NCBI GenBank assembly: GCA_946699065.1
Contig: CAMPDV010000896.1
Coordinates: 62,001 to 126,000, forward strand
Reading direction: 5' to 3'
Source: Loxodes magnus
Taxonomy: Eukaryota > Ciliophora > Karyorelictea > Loxodida > Loxodidae
Length of the DNA stretch: 64,000 bases
Positions 60,190 through 64,000 of this stretch are shown in pieces. Below the pieces are notes generated by a model. That model was not told the DNA's origin, did no database searches, and saw nothing but the letters and a program-made list of their open reading frames with translations. A program made the translations under genes and the position numbers. How positions within the stretch are numbered: the first letter of the stretch is position 1; each line of letters opens with the position of its first letter.

Positions 60190-60490
60190 TAAATTTGATT
60201 ATAGAGCGCGTAGCACCTCGATGGTGCACAGCTCTTTAATAAAGATCTTTAAAGTTAAAAAATTCCTTATTGAAGTCTTCCACAGTGCTACCATTTCCTT
60301 GGGAGTTCTATCTTCTATAGGGTCACGATTGGAATGCTACCCTAAGAAACCTTAGTATCTGGCATCTTTCATCATTAATGCTACTTGATGCCTCTTCGAT
60401 CTTATCTTATCTTCTCTTCTCTTTTCTAGTTCTTCACCTATGAAGTACTTCTGGTACCAGAGTTTAAGTCAGTTTCAGTTGGAGGATTGC
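60190..60490 (-). mobile_element. SINE-D with complete LINE-1 tail
   Basis: Minus-strand insertion. Tail hairpin at about 60204-60235 (GAGC-TGTGCACC-ATCGA-GGTGCTACGCGCTC in sense), body up to about 60487, starting with the GGAGG-agcaat-CCTCC hairpin. No sequence similarity to SINE-A or SINE-C was seen outside the tail. Confidence 0.7.
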
Positions 60491-60499
60491 TCCTCCCTA

Positions 60500-61195
60500 T
60501 TTATTTTTTAATATTTACTTTTTAAAAACATGCTTAAAAAAAATTAGATATTCATTTCAAAAAGATATATTAATGAAAACATTTATTTTAAAAAGTTTAG
60601 CGAATTAACTACTTACCAATTTTTATTATATAATTTCAGTTAAACTTATTTTATTTGAATACTAAACTAAATGTTATATCATATTTAAAGCTGCTGATTT
60701 TTTAATTTGTTTTTAAAATTAAAAAATATTTATTTTGTTTTGAAATAAGATTTTTGAATTAAAAAAATTAAATATTTATATAAAAAAACAGGTATTAGAT
60801 TAATAATTTTCCTATATTTTTATAATGTGAATTAAGAAATGAACAAGGGTCTTATTTTAGCAAACTTAAATTTATTTTTAGAATTTTTAGAATTGTGAAT
60901 ATGAAATAATTTTTTTATGATTATTAAGAATAAAAAAATATTTTTTAATTTTTTGATTTAGTTTTTAATATTGAAAAATGATTTTATTTCCGAAATAAAT
61001 TAGTTTGCTCTATTTTTTTATCTTTATTGGTTAAATTTCCAAACTTTTTTTATAGCGATTTAAATAAGGAAAGTAAACAAATAATTAAAGCTCTTATTTT
61101 ATTTCTATTTATTGGATTTATATTTAAACGTTTAATATATTTTCCCATTTTCATCATATTTTATCTAAAGCAAGTACTGAAAACTTTTTTATTTA
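60500..61195. other. AT-rich upstream region
   Basis: No gene supported. Confidence 0.4.
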
Positions 61196-61202
61196 ATTAT
61201 AA

Positions 61203-62138
61203 ATGAAAGAATATAACTAAATAGTCAAAATTCTCTTTCTTAGAAAGCTTATAAGAAATTCTAAAAATTGGAATAAATTAAGAATTTTCGCTCTTTTTGG
61301 AATTGGAATGACAAAATATGAGATATGCCCTAATTTAAAAAATTTTAGATAGTTCAAAAAAATTTATACGATATTTATGGATTCAAAAAAGTTAAAAACT
61401 TATTATATTGAAGAAAAAGTAGATAGTGAGCAAATAATTAATATTAATCCAACTGAATATTCAAAAACATAAATAGAATAGATATCAGAAGAATGTTTCC
61501 TTTTGTCGGGAGGAGAAAACAGTATCTAAATTAGATTTGATATTTATTGCAATAAAACATAAGTTGAAAACTTGCAAATGTAATATTAAAGATATTGACA
61601 TAAAACAACCTTTAATAGATAAAAATAGATTTTTATAATTTCAGGCCTTTAAAATATTAATGAGTAACTTTCAGATGTGGTAAATTGTGAAGTTTTTATG
61701 AAAAACACTAAGTAATTTAAAAATATAAAATAAATACTAATACCAACTTATTTATTTGGATGTGACTAAACACATCAAAATATTTATGTGTTTGGAGGAT
61801 TTTCAGAAACTAAAAAAAGTTATTTGGATACAATATAAAATTACAATAAATAGAGAAATGAATGAAATATATTTGACTTAAATATATATAGAAAAGCAAC
61901 AACTTAGTCAATTTTCTATCCATAAGAAAGATCATTTTTTATTTATGGAAATTGACATTTTTTAGAAACATTTATATTTGATGAAAAAAAAATGTAAATA
62001 CATGGAGAGAAATATACTAATAGTTCTTACGATTTTACAAAGCCTGTCTTAAGTAGAAACTTAATTTTTTAATTTAGTGGAGAATGTAGATTATAAGCAT
62101 ACTCGTTGCAAAAATCTTAGTGGAGTAAAATAAGTTGA
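61203..62138 (+). CDS. kelch-like protein
   Basis: ATG 61203 (MKEYNQIVKILFLRKLIRNS) to UGA 62136-62138, 311 residues in one frame. Kelch-type segments: CFLLSGGENSIQIRFDIYC, QIFIISGLQNINEQLSDVVN, QNIYVFGGFSETKKSYLDTI, QNYNKQRNEWNIFDLNIY and LIFQFSGECRLQAYSLQKS. The N-terminal 60 residues share FGIG.xxYE.CPNL with the 51.7-kb paralogue but match no BTB or BACK domain. Several Trp codons are UGA (YWHK, NEWN, GNWH, SQW is UGG). Probably a cytoplasmic scaffold; function unknown. Confidence 0.85.
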
Positions 62139-62144
62139 ATAAAT

Positions 62145-62495
62145 AAACATTTAATTTAATCTTATCTTAAAAAATAAAGTATTATTTAAAAAATCAATTT
62201 ATATTTTAATTGAAAGATAAAAATATTAAAATAATTAAAAAAAGAACAATTTCTAAAAATATAAAAAAGTGAATTATTTAAAATGAAGATATAAAAAAAA
62301 TTTTTAGAAATAAACAATAAAATTTTCAATTGCTTGAAATTAAATCTTTATTTGTAAATTAAAAAAATAATCTAAAATATGATTAAATTTAAACATAAAA
62401 AGTTTTAAAAAAAAATCAAAATATCAAAAAATTAAAAAAATTTTGATATAAAGAAAGCAAAAATAAAAAAACAAATATAATAGACAATAATTTAT
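62145..62495. other. AT-rich spacer
   Basis: No gene supported. Confidence 0.4.
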
Positions 62496-62574
62496 AAAAA
62501 AAAGACAAAATGATGTATAAAACAATATAGGACTACGAACTATTTATAAAAGAAGGGTGAAAAAGAATTTATAA

Positions 62575-62653
62575 GACAGTGTGGCCGAGTGGTCTAAGGC
62601 GCTAGCTTAAGGCGCTAGTCTTTCGGGGCGTGGGTTCAAATCCCACCGCTGTC
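62575..62653 (+). tRNA. tRNA-Leu(AAG)
   Basis: 79-nt class II tRNA: acceptor GACAGTG/CGCTGTC, D arm GGCCGAGTGGTCTAAGGC, anticodon stem CTAGC/GCTAG with loop TTAAGGC (anticodon AAG), variable arm TCTTTCGGGG, T arm GTGGG-TTCAAAT-CCCAC, then a T run. Intact counterpart of the deleted copy at 41.1 kb. Confidence 0.9.
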
Positions 62654-62660
62654 ATTTTTT

Positions 62661-62690
62661 TATAATAATAATAATAATAATAATAATAGT
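62661..62690. repeat. (TAA)n microsatellite
   Basis: About nine ATA/TAA units just after the tRNA terminator, next to the 3' end of the Gag-like ORF. Confidence 0.9.
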
Positions 62691-62699
62691 AAACTAAAA

Positions 62700-63498
62700 G
62701 TAATTAAAGTTTAGCATTCCCTGGATTTTCAACCAGGTTTTTGCTACCATTTTTTTAGCGTGGATGGATACCACGCCATTTTTTTTGTGGATGGAACCAT
62801 TGAGAATCTTCTGTCTTTTATACGAATATCTTCTTCTTGTAAATTCCCGTTTCGGTGATTCATAGTCTGCTAAGCATTCTTAACGTTCTTTGTTGTTCTT
62901 TCATCTAAATTTATCTTCACTGATCACAATTTTGTAATAGATGTCACTTTGATTTGCAATAATAGCAATTTTTGATTGGTCTTTTCTTGAGTCTTTTCAG
63001 AAATACTTTTTTTTCAAGTTAATCGATTCTTTGGAGTAATTCTATATTAATCTTTTCGTCATTCTATTTTTCTTGGATGTTTGTTTATGTAGAAACTTTT
63101 TCAATAATCATATTTTGTTCTTGCTTAAAATTCGATTGAGATTATTCATATAGTTACTATTCCGTGACTAAATTATTTTAAATCAATTGTCGTCTTATTA
63201 TTAGTAGCTCGTTGCTTTAATCTTCGATAGTATTCATTAGTTCTCTTATTTTTTCCCCTTGATTGTAAATTGTTTCCTAATAATTTTGTATTATTGTTTT
63301 CATTTAGTCAATTTATGTTTAGATTTCTGATTATTTTTGTACTTTTACTGGATTCGTCTCTATTGTTCCAATTATAACTTTTCCTTCAGATGAGGAACTT
63401 GATTTATCTTCTTCTTGTTATTGTTTCTGCATTAGTTTCGCAGCTTTCCTTTTTGCGTTCTTAATTTGGTTTTTGGAAAGGCGAATAGATTATTCCAT
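62700..63498 (-). CDS. Gag/ORF1-like coiled-coil zinc-knuckle protein
   Basis: ATG 63498 (MEQSIRLSKNQIKNAKRKAA), acidic Ser run (QQEEDKSSSSSEGKVIIG), long coiled coil (IDQMKTIIQNYQETIYNQ, KIRELMNTIEDQSNELLIIR), knuckle CYYCKSKWHLLQNC in the same frame as the ATG, then TGIYKKKIF. The Trp in the knuckle is UGA. It is the best-preserved of the three knuckle ORFs. The end was not fixed; the frame continues to the (TAA)n repeat beside tRNA-Leu, suggesting insertion next to the tRNA. Confidence 0.75.
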
Positions 63499-63499
63499 T

Positions 63500-64000
63500 T
63501 TTTTTATATATCCTGTCATTTTTTTATAACATTAAAAAAGATAGGTGAATAAAAAAAATTTTATTTTTAATGTTCACTTTTTGAAATATCATTTTCTGCT
63601 TAAATAAAATAAAAAGTTGTATATAGCTATGAGAAGCAACGCAGTATTGCTTAGAATGATTTATTATTACTAGTTAGCAACGCAAAAAAAACTAAAAAGA
63701 AACTAATTTTAAATCGTATTACTTCATAAAGTTATTAAAAAAAAGAAATTAAAGCACTAAAAGTAATCCTTAAAAATTATTACCTCTTGAAAGTTGGTGC
63801 TACTAATTTTTATTTTCTTTATAAAAAATTTTACCAAATTAAAAAAATAAATTATTTTAATTCTTTATAATAACTTTATATTTTATTACATGATTTAAAT
63901 TTTTAAATTTAAACAAATATGTTTAGGTAAAATAAAAACTTTTAACTTTTTGCTTCAAATTTCTTTCTTTTCATATGATTTAAAAATATATTGCAAAAGA
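63500..64000. other. AT-rich window end
   Basis: Upstream of the Gag-like ORF; nothing else seen. Confidence 0.4.

Noticed and set aside
1..64000. Ordinary ciliate code (UAR=Gln, UGA only stop)
   Set aside because: In-frame UGA occurs repeatedly at conserved Trp positions inside otherwise perfect frames (kelch, zinc knuckle, RBR-PARP).
1..64000. Germline-limited eliminated sequence (IES) boundaries
   Set aside because: Mobile elements are abundant, but no consistent TA-bounded or pointer-repeat junctions could be recognised by eye, and no somatic sequence is available for comparison.

Overview
The window looks like nuclear DNA of a ciliate that has reassigned all three stop codons. It is about 80% A+T. 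Coding frames only make sense if UAA and UAG are read as Gln and UGA as Trp, with UGA also ending genes. The ubiquitin fragment at 34.7 kb reads UAA and UAG exactly at ubiquitin Gln41 and Gln62. The 3.8-kb kelch gene at 43.5 kb has more than twenty in-frame UGA codons, many where kelch repeats carry Trp. This matches the karyorelict code (Loxodes, Parduczia; NCBI table 27). A Condylostoma-type code (table 28) is not excluded, because one kelch paralogue has UAG where its sister ends with UGA. Standard-code ORF calling fails here: almost every true gene is broken into pieces and short spurious ORFs appear.

Left part (0-28 kb): 3' end of a non-LTR retrotransposon (LINE-1); a minus-strand hypothetical region; a kelch gene convergent with a minus-strand RING/IBR/RING-PARP fusion gene; a SINE; a coiled-coil hypothetical gene; two Gag-like retroelement ORFs; a leucine-rich-repeat gene; a 1.6-kb 27-bp satellite; a RING-finger gene; a gene with two short introns; a long REJ/polycystin-like membrane protein; and a TPR region.

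Middle (28-43 kb): a second LINE (LINE-2) whose reverse transcriptase carries an in-frame (Glu-Lys-Gln)n expansion; a (AATAT)n block flanked by two copies of a structured RNA element (R element); a truncated ubiquitin beside a tRNA-like relic; a 3.2-kb LINE-1 copy; a hypothetical gene; and two broken tRNA genes.

Right part (43-64 kb): a large kelch/Cys-rich membrane protein, a coiled-coil region, a tRNA-Val, several SINE families, two more R elements, a second kelch gene, a small retroelement with a perfect 16-bp target-site duplication, a seven-helix membrane protein, a second copy of the Gag-like element, a cluster of SINE insertions, a third small kelch gene paralogous to the second, an intact tRNA-Leu(AAG) and another Gag-like ORF.

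Two mobile systems organise the window. LINE-1 ends in a bulged hairpin plus an (ATTT)-rich tail, and at least five unrelated SINE bodies carry the same end. LINE-2 and the small element at 53 kb share a (TTTAA)n tail. The R elements are separate: four ~290-nt copies in two subtypes whose helices differ by compensatory changes. Coordinates given as approximate could not be fixed by eye. All frames were read manually, so boundaries of genes without a stated start and stop should be treated as estimates. The retroelement, SINE and R-element names are local labels.
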